Positions 1-9,681 of a DNA stretch of 64,000 nt are shown in pieces. The stretch is taken from assembly GCA_963930775.1 (NCBI GenBank), contig OZ005689.1, forward strand, positions 930,001-994,000. The letters run 5' to 3'. The DNA comes from Cliona cf. orientalis. Lineage: Eukaryota > Porifera > Demospongiae > Clionaida > Clionaidae. The notes below the pieces were generated by a model. The model searched no databases. It saw nothing but the letters and a program-made list of their open reading frames with translations, and was not told where the DNA came from. A program made the position numbers and the translations under genes. Every line of letters begins with the position of its first letter. The stretch's first letter is position 1.

Positions 1-88
1 TGTAATCCACGTGTTAACTTCACGTACACTTGGCTAATTATCAGGGTAACCACACTGAGAGGAAAGAACCGAAGGGCTTTGCAGTGCA

Positions 89-96
89 TATATAAG
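89..96 (+). promoter_or_regulatory. TATA box of the broken GIY-YIG gene copy
   Basis: The sequence TATATAAG lies about 110 bases before the start codon at 207. It is conserved in the duplicate copy at 11321. It is a plausible core promoter; the transcription start is inferred to be about 30 bases downstream. Confidence 0.55.
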
Positions 97-206
97 CGGA
101 CCTTGCATCTTCTCTGCTTTGGCATTCCATCCTACAAAGAGAGGACTACGTTATCAACAAACAAAACGAAAAATTTTCTCCAAACAGAAAGACTCCTACT
201 CCAACT

Positions 207-750
207 ATGAAAAAGCTGATCATATTTCTCACATTTACGATCGGTGCCCTGATGATGCTGGACTCTGCTCAAGCTTGTAAATACAAAGAAGCTGGTTATG
301 TCTATATCATTCAGAAAGGACTGCCAACCCCGCACAACAAAATTATGTATAAGATCGGAGGAACCAAAAAGGAAAAAATTTCAGGAGCGTCTGACAAATC
401 TACAAACAGGTAACCCTCGGAAGCTGACAGTGATAAAATCGTATTTGGTGACAGATTGCAAGTCGGGAGAAAACGTTGCACACGCGGCAGTTCAAGAAAA
501 GTATCCATGTCCCTTCGGTGGTGGAACAGAGTGGTTTATGGTATTGAAATGATGCTGCACACGAACAAGATTTCTATGTCTCAATTGACACAAAGCTGGC
601 GGCGAAAGAACACTTGGTAGCAGAATCATATAACGGACTCCCCCAACAGCAGCATGTAGCTAGCTAGCTGCCCGTAAGGTACAGTTGGCTAGACGTCAGG
701 GTGACAAGTCTCGTCGATTCATAAAGTTCATCACATCCCTACTTGATTGA
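207..750 (+). pseudogene. Broken copy of secreted GIY-YIG/T5orf172-like gene (copy A)
   Basis: This is a near-identical copy of the intact gene at 11436-11969. It keeps the start codon, the signal peptide and the first GIY-YIG strand. Three indels break it relative to the intact copy: one extra A in the A-run near 375, one extra base near 545 (GTATTGAAATG against GTACCAAATG), and eight extra bases (two TAGC units) near 660. Translation would stop at about residue 68. Very high identity to the intact copy implies recent inactivation. Single-base errors in the assembly could explain the first two breaks but hardly the eight-base one. Confidence 0.85.
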
Positions 751-1450
751 ACTCGCGCAATCTCCTGAATATGTCATACCAAGCATCAAAGCAATTAGCT
801 AGTTAGAGAGCAATACACTCTGTAGTTGAACACAAACGTTTTGCTTAATTTTTGTAACCATAATGCATTGCCATAAATCAGGAAATTTTTGGTGTTAAAC
901 TAATAATAATTATATTATTATTTTGGGGAGCATGGCCAATCCGAAAATTAACAAGCATGAAGTGTGTTTAATGTCACAATCATGGGATAATATGGTTAGT
1001 ATGCATGCATGATCATCTATTAACAGTAGCTACATGCTCACAAAACATAGAGACGTAGTTCATGCACAAACAGTATCCTGCTTGAGCAAGATTGCCCATT
1101 AGTTCCATGCGCATGCGCAGATGGAAGCGGTTGTAGAGGCCACACCGTGACCCCTCATAGCAACTACATGTTAAAGTGTACGTGTGCAATGGAGACGTTC
1201 TCGCTCTGCTCGAACGTTGCTACCTGAATATACTGACAGGTATGATAAAGAATAGACCTTGCCTCTCGCTTCGTTCGAGGCTCGGTGGCTAGCACCTCAG
1301 GCCCCCTTTTAAACCCGCCATTGTAGCTATAGCTAGCTATTTGCCCTTACACAGAATCTGATTGTGAAAGAACCAAGTTGAACACATGTTCATCATGGTG
1401 CCTCCACAAGTAGCTATTGATCTTTAGTTTGTTCCCATAGTATCATTGTC
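751..1450. other. Non-coding spacer of duplicated segment
   Basis: No credible gene is visible. The stretch matches the downstream flank of the intact GIY-YIG gene (11970-12250 and 13433-14527), with short indels of TAGC and TGCA type. The match shows that the inserts at 12256-13432 and about 13670-14370 are confined to copy B. Confidence 0.6.
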
Positions 1451-1454
1451 TTAA

Positions 1455-2193
1455 GGTACCATTAAATTGCGTGGGCGTGAGGTGGGGATATGACACCTAA
1501 ACCACATCAAAGTCATTAGTGAGGTGCATGTTGTGTAACCACGCCCTTTTAATTGCACAGGTCTCAGGGGTGTGGCTGCTAGAGCCGGAAGTGTTCATTT
1601 AATATCCTCCATGGACCGGAAGCCGAGCCGGAAGGGAGGGGCCAGGCCACGCCCAAAACAGCCCCACCCTGTTCCCCAAGGACCACCATTCTCAATCAAG
1701 TGCCTACTAACCACCGGATGTCCACCGGAAGCCCACAATCAATCCCAATTAAAACACACAGCTTCCTCAAGGCCAAAACACACACAAACACTTGGAGGCC
1801 GTTCTGCCACACCGCCCATGCAAGAGCTCACCTCATTTCCTGTGTGGGCGGAGTAACAACACGTCATCGCAACCACATCCGCTTCAAACCATCGTCAGCT
1901 TCCGTCCAGCCGTACAGGCCCCTCGATCGCACCGCCGTACAGTGCCTCATTAACAGACATGGCCTCACCTTTGACCTCCTGCCACGCCCCCAAAGCCTCC
2001 CCGCGGGGTTTAAAGGTCACCACCGCTTCCGGGACACGCCCACCTATCGCCGAGGCCAAGTCCCAGGCGCCGATGTCCAAGCACTGGCCCGTGAAGCCAC
2101 GCCCAATCGGAAGCAATAAAACCTGCATTAATGCACACGCACACACTCCACACAGTGCCAGGAACACGCCCACATGCTTAATTAGGCCTAATA

Positions 2194-2235
<42 letters not shown>

Positions 2236-2478
2236 TCGTTGCGGTTAATAGTTAAGAAAGAATGCTTTGATCTTGCTTTGATGTGGGCAATTACCGGCCT
2301 TTTCTTCAGGGGCCACTTCCGGTCGCTAATTACACGCGCATAATCATCCCTAGCCGATTCTGGACACGCCCACCTTCGACCAAAAGCACTCGTATGGCCT
2401 CTTCGGCCACGCCCCTTCACGATTCGCTAATTGAATTAGCCATTCCTGACGCTCACGCCCACGCAATTAAATGGTACC
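1455..2478. mobile_element. Non-autonomous TTAA-site (piggyBac-like) DNA element
   Basis: The ends are inverted repeats of about 27 bases starting GGTACCATTAAATTGCGTGG. The element is flanked on both sides by TTAA (1451-1454 and 2479-2482). The duplicate segment has a single uninterrupted TTAA at 14528-14531, which is the empty site. The 1024-bp interior is richer in GC than the surroundings, with many CCACGCCC motifs and a poly-T tract at 2198-2232. It has no transposase, so it would depend on a transposase supplied elsewhere. TTAA target choice is characteristic of the piggyBac superfamily. A related copy is at 30330-32146. Confidence 0.88.
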
Positions 2479-2505
2479 TTAACGTTGTTCCCTCCCATCT
2501 CTAAT

Positions 2506-2860
2506 TAGCGATTACGGACCTCCAAATTTCACCAGTTTTTCCGCGGAACTTCTCTCAGTGGAATATCAATGTTCGAGTATCAGAAGGTAGCTCTCCACGA
2601 GCTCTATCCAACGGCGCTTGTAACGCGATCGTAGGCAAAACCGTTACGAAGCCACGCCCACCTAAACTTTCTCCATAGAAACTTAATACAAGCAAAAATG
2701 AACCTAGCGGCGATTCCGCGCAACCGATTTGCAAGGTTAAGGCCTCGATAGATAGCTTTTTCATTGAGCTATCTACTGCAATTTGTTTCATGAGAGTACT
2801 CCTAGCCAGAGCCGAGATATTCACGATCTACTGCAGGCCCTTGGAGGTCCGTAATCGCTA
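2506..2860. mobile_element. MITE with 20-bp perfect inverted repeats and 7-bp target duplication
   Basis: The terminal repeats TAGCGATTACGGACCTCCAA and their exact reverse complement bound 355 bp. They are flanked by CTCTAAT on both sides (2499-2505, 2861-2867). The copy B segment has one CTCTAAT at 14548-14554 with no insert, confirming the boundaries. No coding capacity is seen. I do not assign a superfamily; a 7-bp duplication is uncommon. Confidence 0.87.
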
Positions 2861-3262
2861 CTCTAATGCATGCAGATGCTGATCACAAGGGCATGCCATA
2901 CATCCATGCATGTGTAAATGTCTTGGAGATCAACAGCTAAGCATAATAATATTATTATTGTGATAATTAGCTACTCTAAGGACTGACTTGCATGGGATCA
3001 TCTGGTGCTGGCTATAGCCAGGCTGACTGGGAAAAAGCATGTGACCTAATTGATAGTTTTGACTGGAATTCTTCATTGTCTCTATAATCATATCAATGAG
3101 GTATTGGTTCAGTCACTGATAGCTAATTGGTCCCAAAACTTTCTTTCAGTAATGAATGTATTGTAAGCCAGAGTATTCTTAGCTGAAAGAATCTTCTATG
3201 GCTATCAAAGAAACTAAGTAATTAGTATAATCTATTATATTAATCATAATGGGGAGCTCTGC

Positions 3263-3800
3263 TATATAAGAGGGCCAAGTTGACTGGAAACTTCAACAAG
3301 CAAAGGACAATGCAAAGTAGGAGCTCAAATCAGCGGAATGGTCTTACGTGCTGAATTTGAATCTCAAGAAATCAAAGAAGTTTTGGAGAGCAGAATAAAC
3401 AGAAATCTACCATTCGAATATATTATTAAGAAGCCACCATGCAGCAGCTTTGAGAAGGCAGATGTTACACTCATTCTTTACCGAGTGCTTCAACCCCTTG
3501 GATATAGAGTGCATTATTTGCAGCTCCATTGAATTGCTGGGCAAGACCTCCCGCAGCACTGAAGCTCTGTGGATACTGTGATGTATGTAGAGGATATTGA
3601 GAAAATATTGATACATCTAAGTCTAATGAATCAGCTGGAATTCGTGGAAAGATGCTTGAATGTGCTGCTGCTTGCATTGCATCCTTCGTGTGCTTCGTTA
3701 ATTGTGGCATCCAAGAGCCACTACCTTCCTAAAAACTACAGATCAATCTTTCTTTATACGGGAAAAAGAATACTAGTATACTTGTTGTGAGGAATACCCG
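3263..3800 (+). pseudogene. Decayed gene of unknown function with TATA box (copy A)
   Basis: A TATATAAG motif (3263-3270) precedes an open frame from 3338 (64 codons) that includes LESRINRNLPFEYIIKKPP. The same promoter and exon occur at 14953-15250 in copy B, where the frame is broken. Further downstream, an exon-like stretch ending at about 4907 has a good donor (GTAAGA), and an acceptor precedes GTGCGATCC near 4970. The two joined read through with heptad-like spacing. I recognise no domain. It may be a degenerate gene or a non-coding transcript, and it has been invaded by the tandem repeat that follows. Confidence 0.35.
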
Positions 3801-3814
3801 GCTGTACTGTCCAT

Positions 3815-4860
3815 GGTTTCTGAGGTGCATATGGGATTATGCCAGCATACACTTTCGAGAACCGTAATTATACAGCTATTATATACATCGTATCCAGTTT
3901 GGAAGAATGTACGTCTCATTGAAGAGAATTTTGTTGCAGCCAGCAGTAATGTGATTTTCTAAGGTGCATGGGATTGTATCCATACATTTTCAAGAATCCT
4001 AATACAGCTATTACTTGAAAGAATGATCTCTGTGATGAGAATTTGTTGCAGCCAGCTGTACTGTGATTTTCTAAGGTGAATGGAGTTGTGCCCATACACT
4101 TTCGAGAGCCACAATACAGCTATTACACATCGTATCCTATTTGGAAGAATTTGTCTCAGTGATGAGAATTTGTTGCAGCCTGCTGTATATACTGTGATTT
4201 TCTAAGGTGAATGGAGTTGTGCCCATACACTTTCGAGAGCCACAATACAGCTATTACACATCGTATCCTATTTGGAAGAATTTGTCTCAGTGATGAGAAT
4301 TTGTTGCAGCCTGCTGTATATACTGTGATTTTCTAAGGTGAATGGGGTCACAGTGCCCATACACTTTCGAGAGCCACAATACTAACAGCTATTACACATC
4401 GTATCCAGTTTAGAAGAATTTGTCTCTGTGATGAGAATTTGTTGCAGCCAGCTGTACTAGCTGTGATTTTCTAAGGTGAATGGAGTTGTGCCCATACACT
4501 TTCGAGAGCCGCTATTACACATCGTATCCAGTTTGGAAGAATTTGTCTCTGTGATGAAAACTTGTTGCAGCCCGCAGTACTGTGATTTTCTAAGGTGGAT
4601 GGAGTTGTGCCATACACTTTCGAGAGCCACAATACAGCTATTACATATCGTATCCAGTTTGGAAGAATTTGTCTCTGTGATAGGCATCCTGCTGTATACT
4701 GTGATTTTCTAAGGTGAATGGAGTTGTGCCCATACACTTTCGAGAACCACAATACAACTATTACATGTCGTATCCAATTTGGAAGAATGGATTCAGTGAT
4801 GAGAACTTGTTACAGCCAGCTGTACTGTGATTTTCTAAGGTGCATGGAATTGTACCCATG
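3815..4860. repeat. Tandem array of about nine ~127-bp units (copy A)
   Basis: Units recur with the shared blocks TGTGATTTTCTAAGGTGAAT, CCATACACTTTCGAGAGCC, ATTACACATCGTATCCAGTT and GATGAGAATTTGTTGCAG. Unit length varies from about 115 to 135 bp, with scattered indels. The unit is not a multiple of three, so the short open frames on both strands are by-products. Each unit contains an acceptor-like TTGTTGCAG, 24 bases, then a donor-like AAGGTGAAT. The last unit runs into an exon-like stretch, suggesting the array grew from the edge of an exon. Confidence 0.85.
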
Positions 4861-5085
4861 TGAGATTGCAGAGGAAATAGTTGAGCACATGGTCAACACA
4901 TTGAAAGTAAGAGAGCTAGCTGAATTTTTTAATTAGATAATTATTATTATACAGTTTCTTATGGCAGGTGCGATCCACAGTAGATCAGTTGAAGCAGGAA
5001 CTCCTACAGAACAGAGCTACAAGTATAACTGCAGTATACAGTCGGTGACGAGTATTTGTTGCAAGCCAGTATACATTGGCCTATA

Positions 5086-5430
5086 ACAGTTCAACCACAC
5101 CTGGAGTATGTCACAGTAGCACAAGTGTGGGACGGCTACCTTCAAAGTGACATCGACAGGCTGAAGGAAGTGCAAAATTTGTGCTCGAGCTGATCTCTAC
5201 ATCTTGTGAAGAAAGATGGGTGAAAGAAGATTGCAGCTGAAGCTAGCACAGGTTTTCAAGATTGTACATGGGTTGTGCTAACTATTATAATTATTATAAT
5301 GAAATTATTTTTATCGTACACATGCAGCCTTTCCACTCACTATAAGGCTTTGGAGATCTGACGCCTTCCCCTACTTTTTTGCCAGCTATTTCATCATGAC
5401 AAGAACAAGGACTGGACTTTACGAAGATCA
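5086..5430 (+). mobile_element. Non-LTR retrotransposon (LINE) remnant
   Basis: Reading the plus strand gives QPHLEYVTVAQVWDGYLQ followed by DIDRLKEVQN. This is the conserved C-terminal segment of LINE reverse transcriptases (pattern RPHLEYASxVWxPYxxxDIxxLExVQ). Further on, LQLKLAQVFKIVHG matches the following block. Frames are broken and no upstream polymerase domain is present. The same relic occurs at 16870-17200 in copy B, so it predates the segmental duplication. Confidence 0.7.
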
Positions 5431-6258
5431 TATCATGCAGGCTACTACAGGCATGCAGCCTTCAGTCATTCAAACATAATTATAGCTATAGTCTTCAAGT
5501 TCTGATTATTTCCTTGTCCATTCTATGTTGTTGTTTTTTCAATAATTATAAGGTGTTGGATGCAAAATAACATTAGTTATAATAGTGTGTGATTCACATG
5601 CACAGCTGAAGGCGGCTACTGAACTGCTAATGCCACTATAATACAATATGGTGCTAAAATTTAATTTTTTGATGAAGTTTTAGTGTTCTATTTTAATGTT
5701 TACCATCGTATAGTTTGCAGAATCTGGAAGATAAGCTGATACTTCTTATCCGGCCCATTGATTGTGTATCAATAATTATTATTATTATTGCTATTACGTA
5801 CATTCAGAAGCCACATGTAAAGGAAACATGCAATAATAAAAGTGATAGTGACTGTTCATGAAAGAAATTGAACTATAATAGTAAATTTGTATTATAATAA
5901 GGTCTGATTTTCCACTTGAGCTGCATTCTACTTTAATTCTAATTCTAAGTATCTAATGCTCCTCACCATACCAGCATGCAATAGCTACAGCATGCTACTC
6001 CAAAGTGCACCAATGTTTTAATTTTAATTTATGGACATTGATTGTAGTAAAATACAAACTTTGTACTTTCAAAATTAATGTTTGATACATATATGCACAA
6101 ATCCTTAATCACTATAGCTACATCGTGGCAAATTGTGCTTTAAGTAAAATGTATAACATCTACTATAATAGCTACCTGCAATTTTATTGTCACCCTAGTA
6201 AGGTAAGCAATATTATAGCTAATATGGATATTATTAAAGCTAACAAAAATTATAGATA
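5431..6258. other. AT-rich spacer, no gene seen
   Basis: The stretch contains simple ATTATT runs and matches 17200-18044 of copy B. It lies downstream of the minus-strand kinase-kelch gene and presumably includes its 3' untranslated region. No convincing gene is visible. Confidence 0.5.
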
Positions 6259-8649
6259 TTACACAAATGACATCTCTACAAAATCAGTTATGACCCCACC
6301 CTCTGCCACACCTCCCACTACCACCAGTTGGTTACCATTGACAACAGCTGCCAGGGAGAGGTATCGGGCTGCCAGAGTTTGACTGACTACTTCCCAACAA
6401 TTGGTGTTAGGATTGTATATGTGGACCAGCGAAGTGATGGCATTGTTCAAACCCTTTCCACCAACTATAAGAAGTTGACCCTGGAGAGTCACACACGTTG
6501 ATAGCATCACTGGACAGTCAGCAATCCTATTCCACACCACATTGGGTTGTTGCAATTGTGTAGTAGAGTATCGTGGATCGGTTGAGGACTTGATAAGGGC
6601 CTTCAGTGAGCATGTGTATGCCGTGTTTGTCTCCTTTCCATTCGTGTTTTGTCCGCCGATGATGTAGATGTTATCTCCGCTGATCGTTGCTGTGGCTACG
6701 CTTTTGGGTTCAGGAAGATGAGCAGCTGCACTCCACTGGCACGTTTCAGCATTCAACACTTCAACGGTTATCAAGTTTGCTCTTCCCTCCATCTCTCCTC
6801 CAGCTACAATCAGAAACGTGTCTGTACTCAGAGCTACCGTTCCTCTTCGTCTGGTTGGCATGGGTGGTAGTATCTCAGTCCACTTACCGGAGCTTCCTTT
6901 CTCGATAAAGCTGATCAACTTATTGGTATAAGATACACTTCCAATAGCTGGGAGACCAAAGATCTTCATACTATCGTTTCCTCCTCCAATTGTGGTGATC
7001 ATGCCATTGACAAATGCCATCGAAAAATTCCCGTATTGACACTCAGGAAGCTGGTACCATTTCTTGTCGGTTGCATTGAAAAGGTAGATTCTTTTGAGAT
7101 TGAAGTGCCTGCAATACATTACAACACCACGTGCAATTGCGTCACACCCCCTATTCATGATACAAGGTGCTCTTTCCTCTACGAATCTCCAAGTGAGGGA
7201 GGGATTGCTACTAGCGACACCAACTCTGGTGCTCGGTTTGGGCACATTGTCATTGCTTGGCAAGTACTGTGCACCAGTATGTTGCGTACTAAGCGGGTGT
7301 GGATGATCATAATATACTGGTGGTAACTGAGATTTCTGACGTACTAATCCATGTGGATCTACCTGTAACTGGTGCTCAAGCTCGTGGATTCGTTTTTCAA
7401 ACTGGACTATGATTTCTTCACTGACTTTCAACTGCTGGCTGAGGTTTCCAAGCTGGTTCTCTTTGTCTTGAATGCATAGATCCTTCTCTCTGATTTGTTG
7501 ATCCTTTTCGATGACTTGTTGCCTGAGCAGTTGATTTCTCTGCTGTTCAGCCGCTATGATTCGTTCCCTTTCTTCAATTATTCCATCTTTCTCCCGAAGT
7601 CGACTCGTTTGTGATTCAATAATCTGCTGGAGACCTTGAATCTGTTGACATGATTGATATTGAGTGCTCACTGGTACAGGTATAGCGTTCATCCTCCGCT
7701 CCAAATTATAACCTCTTTCTTGGGAAGATGCACTATATCTGGAACTTTGCTTCAGAGCTGCTACCCTATAACAAAGCTCCTGAGCTGAGGGACGATCATC
7801 AGCATTATCCTTTAGACAGTCGAGAGAGATCAGTAGGAGTGGGTGGCTGGGGTCAATTTCTCTGATGTGATTCTGTCGCCGATCCACCTCCGGTACATTT
7901 GCTTGCACGGTCCCTCCAGGAAACCGAGGATGATTGATTTTCACTGTTTCTTTTCGATTCCCAGGCTGAGGGAACTTCCGTGTCAGGGTCTGAACTACTA
8001 TGACACCAAATGAGAAGCAGTCGATTTTTTCGGTGTACATTGCAGTGTTGTCAACAGCTTCTGGTGGCATGTAGACATCAGTGCCAGGGCATGTGGTGAT
8101 TGTGAGACGAGTGTTAACATTACGAGTTAACTGAGCCATACCAAAATCTGTGACCTTTGCCCTGATGTTACTAATCAGTAGCACATTGTTGCTGGAGAGA
8201 TCTCTATGGATGATATTGTTGGTATGGAGAAATGAAAGCGCAAGTGATACATCGTGACAGATGTTGACTTGGATATGGTATGGAGTCAGCTCTGAGGATT
8301 CTTCAAGGAAGTGGGTCAAACTCTCATCCATGAGCTCCATCAGCAGTATTGGTGTACCAGTGTCAGGATCTTGGTGTACACCAAGATACTGTATGATATT
8401 TGGATGTCTAAGTGTGCTCAAGAACTCGCATTCTTGTTCAAATCTTCTGATGGGCAGCCTGTGCTCTCTTTGAGGGGGAATATCATACTGTGCTATAGGA
8501 TCAAAGAGAGTTTCGTGTATGAGTTTAGCAGCACAGAGGAGGTCATCACATTTTGCTCTACAAACTTTTCCATAAGCTCCAATGCCAAGCGTCTGGTCTT
8601 TTAGAACTTGAACTGTTTTAAAATTGTGTTTCTTTTCTTGTTGAGCCAT
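6259..8649 (-). CDS. Kinase-coiled-coil-kelch protein, type 1 (intact copy)
   Basis: This single open frame encodes 796 residues. Residues 10-300 form a protein kinase domain of the tyrosine-kinase-like group. It has a glycine loop (LGIGAYGKV, 21-29), lysine 42, catalytic HRDLSSNN (148-155), DFG (168-170) and a PPEA motif near 195. A glutamine/glutamate-rich coiled coil spans about 335-440. Kelch repeats fill about 490-796, with recurring GG and W pairs such as IIGGQN, VVGGVAEGG and NTNCWEVVS. No signal peptide or membrane segment is seen, so it is probably cytoplasmic. The architecture suggests a kinase that dimerises through the coil and binds a target through its propeller; the target is unknown. 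The start is the first ATG in the conserved frame, shared with copy B. Confidence 0.9.
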   Translation of the reverse strand: MAQQEKKHNFKTVQVLKDQTLGIGAYGKVCRAKCDDLLCAAKLIHETLFDPIAQYDIPPQREHRLPIRRFEQECEFLSTLRHPNIIQYLGVHQDPDTGTPILLMELMDESLTHFLEESSELTPYHIQVNICHDVSLALSFLHTNNIIHRDLSSNNVLLISNIRAKVTDFGMAQLTRNVNTRLTITTCPGTDVYMPPEAVDNTAMYTEKIDCFSFGVIVVQTLTRKFPQPGNRKETVKINHPRFPGGTVQANVPEVDRRQNHIREIDPSHPLLLISLDCLKDNADDRPSAQELCYRVAALKQSSRYSASSQERGYNLERRMNAIPVPVSTQYQSCQQIQGLQQIIESQTSRLREKDGIIEERERIIAAEQQRNQLLRQQVIEKDQQIREKDLCIQDKENQLGNLSQQLKVSEEIIVQFEKRIHELEHQLQVDPHGLVRQKSQLPPVYYDHPHPLSTQHTGAQYLPSNDNVPKPSTRVGVASSNPSLTWRFVEERAPCIMNRGCDAIARGVVMYCRHFNLKRIYLFNATDKKWYQLPECQYGNFSMAFVNGMITTIGGGNDSMKIFGLPAIGSVSYTNKLISFIEKGSSGKWTEILPPMPTRRRGTVALSTDTFLIVAGGEMEGRANLITVEVLNAETCQWSAAAHLPEPKSVATATISGDNIYIIGGQNTNGKETNTAYTCSLKALIKSSTDPRYSTTQLQQPNVVWNRIADCPVMLSTCVTLQGQLLIVGGKGLNNAITSLVHIYNPNTNCWEVVSQTLAARYLSLAAVVNGNQLVVVGGVAEGGVITDFVEMSFV

Positions 8650-9357
8650 GTCTGAAAATGTTCCATGAAGTATAAAATTATACGTCTGATAGCTATAATA
8701 ATATTATTTTAATTAAGGCTTTTAATTATTACAGTTTTTGTACTAGACTCATTATGTATGCGTTGGTGATAGAATTAACAATCCCATTGATAAAAACATT
8801 ACTCCACATGAGATCTTTTGTGTTTGCATTTGAGTTCAATTATCACACATTTTATCATAATAATCTTTTAGCTTTATCTTTCAGTTTTACTTAATTAAAA
8901 CAACTAATCGGGTTGATCTGAGTCTCACGGTCAATGGTGATAAATTAACAGCTATACTGTAAACTTAAAAATACATGTATTTATATCAGGTGTACACTTA
9001 AAGTTAACGTTGATGGTATATGCACTAATTATTGTTTGGCAGCTTGCATGTCATGGTTATTGTCATTATCATTACACTCAAGTGTAATATGCATAGCTTG
9101 TATCTTACACTAAATCTTCTGTTCAAAAGCTGTATGATCAATAATAGCATGAGTAATAAACACAAGTGCTGTTTCACTAAACAAGGCTAGTATCGTTAGT
9201 ACCATTAACGTTGCTCCAAGGTAAAGAAATAATATTATTATGCAGAACATGCCCTATAATAGCCTATGGCAGAATTGTAAAGTAAAACTAACACACGATA
9301 ATATATAATAATTATTATAGTTATTATTAAGTAGTCATTTTCTGTCCATAGTTGCAA
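8650..9357. other. Spacer upstream of type-1 kinase gene
   Basis: AT-rich, with no gene seen. It should contain the promoter of the kinase-kelch gene. The homologous stretch in copy B is split by a Helitron at the junction near 8713. A third, diverged copy lies at 51580-52230. Confidence 0.5.
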
Positions 9358-9681
9358 TTAGAGCACAGTGCAGCACAAAGGGAGGAGCTGAATAGTGAAA
9401 TCTTCTCCATCCTTCAGAAGATCTGCAGCCACGTAGTTACCAAGCTCCCCTCGTAGTATTATCCTTCCTCTTACTGTTAACTTTCCAACCCTGATTCCAA
9501 TATTGCTTTCAATTATGCTAGCAACTTCTGCCATCGTCATAGCACAGTTGTTTTGAGGAGTGTACCAGAAAGAGATAGAGAATAGCTGTCCATTTTGAGC
9601 CGAGGTCTTGGTTGCCCATGAGTTTGGGGCATCTTCAACAAAATGAGTGGTGCAGTTCAAAGTTGGAAGCGAAGTTCCCAT
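9358..9681 (-). CDS. Small protein of unknown family (copy A, intact)
   Basis: The open frame encodes 107 residues. I recognise no domain. Features include VEDAPNSWAT, SFWYTPQ, AMTMAEVASIIES and a C-terminal LLPLCC. There is no signal peptide. Three copies sit at the same place in three segmental duplicates: this one intact, 28990-29304 broken, and 52234-52545 intact but diverged. In the diverged copy the frame survives with many substitutions and compensated indels, which argues for real coding and some selection. It lies about 700 bp upstream of, and on the same strand as, the kinase-kelch gene. Confidence 0.65.
   Translation of the reverse strand: MGTSLPTLNCTTHFVEDAPNSWATKTSAQNGQLFSISFWYTPQNNCAMTMAEVASIIESNIGIRVGKLTVRGRIILRGELGNYVAADLLKDGEDFTIQLLPLCCTVL

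Noticed and set aside
2198-2232. Poly-T tract as an assembly gap or cloning artefact
   Set aside because: A homologous poly-T tract sits at the same place in the second TTAA element (31073-31093), so it is part of the element, though its length is uncertain.
1572-2504. Several plus- and minus-strand frames of 70-140 codons inside the TTAA element
   Set aside because: They overlap in many frames, are made of repeated CCACGCCC-type sequence and a poly-T run, and show no family resemblance.
3815-4860. Possible CRISPR-like array
   Set aside because: Units are ~127 bp, fully homologous without unique spacers, and the genome is eukaryotic.
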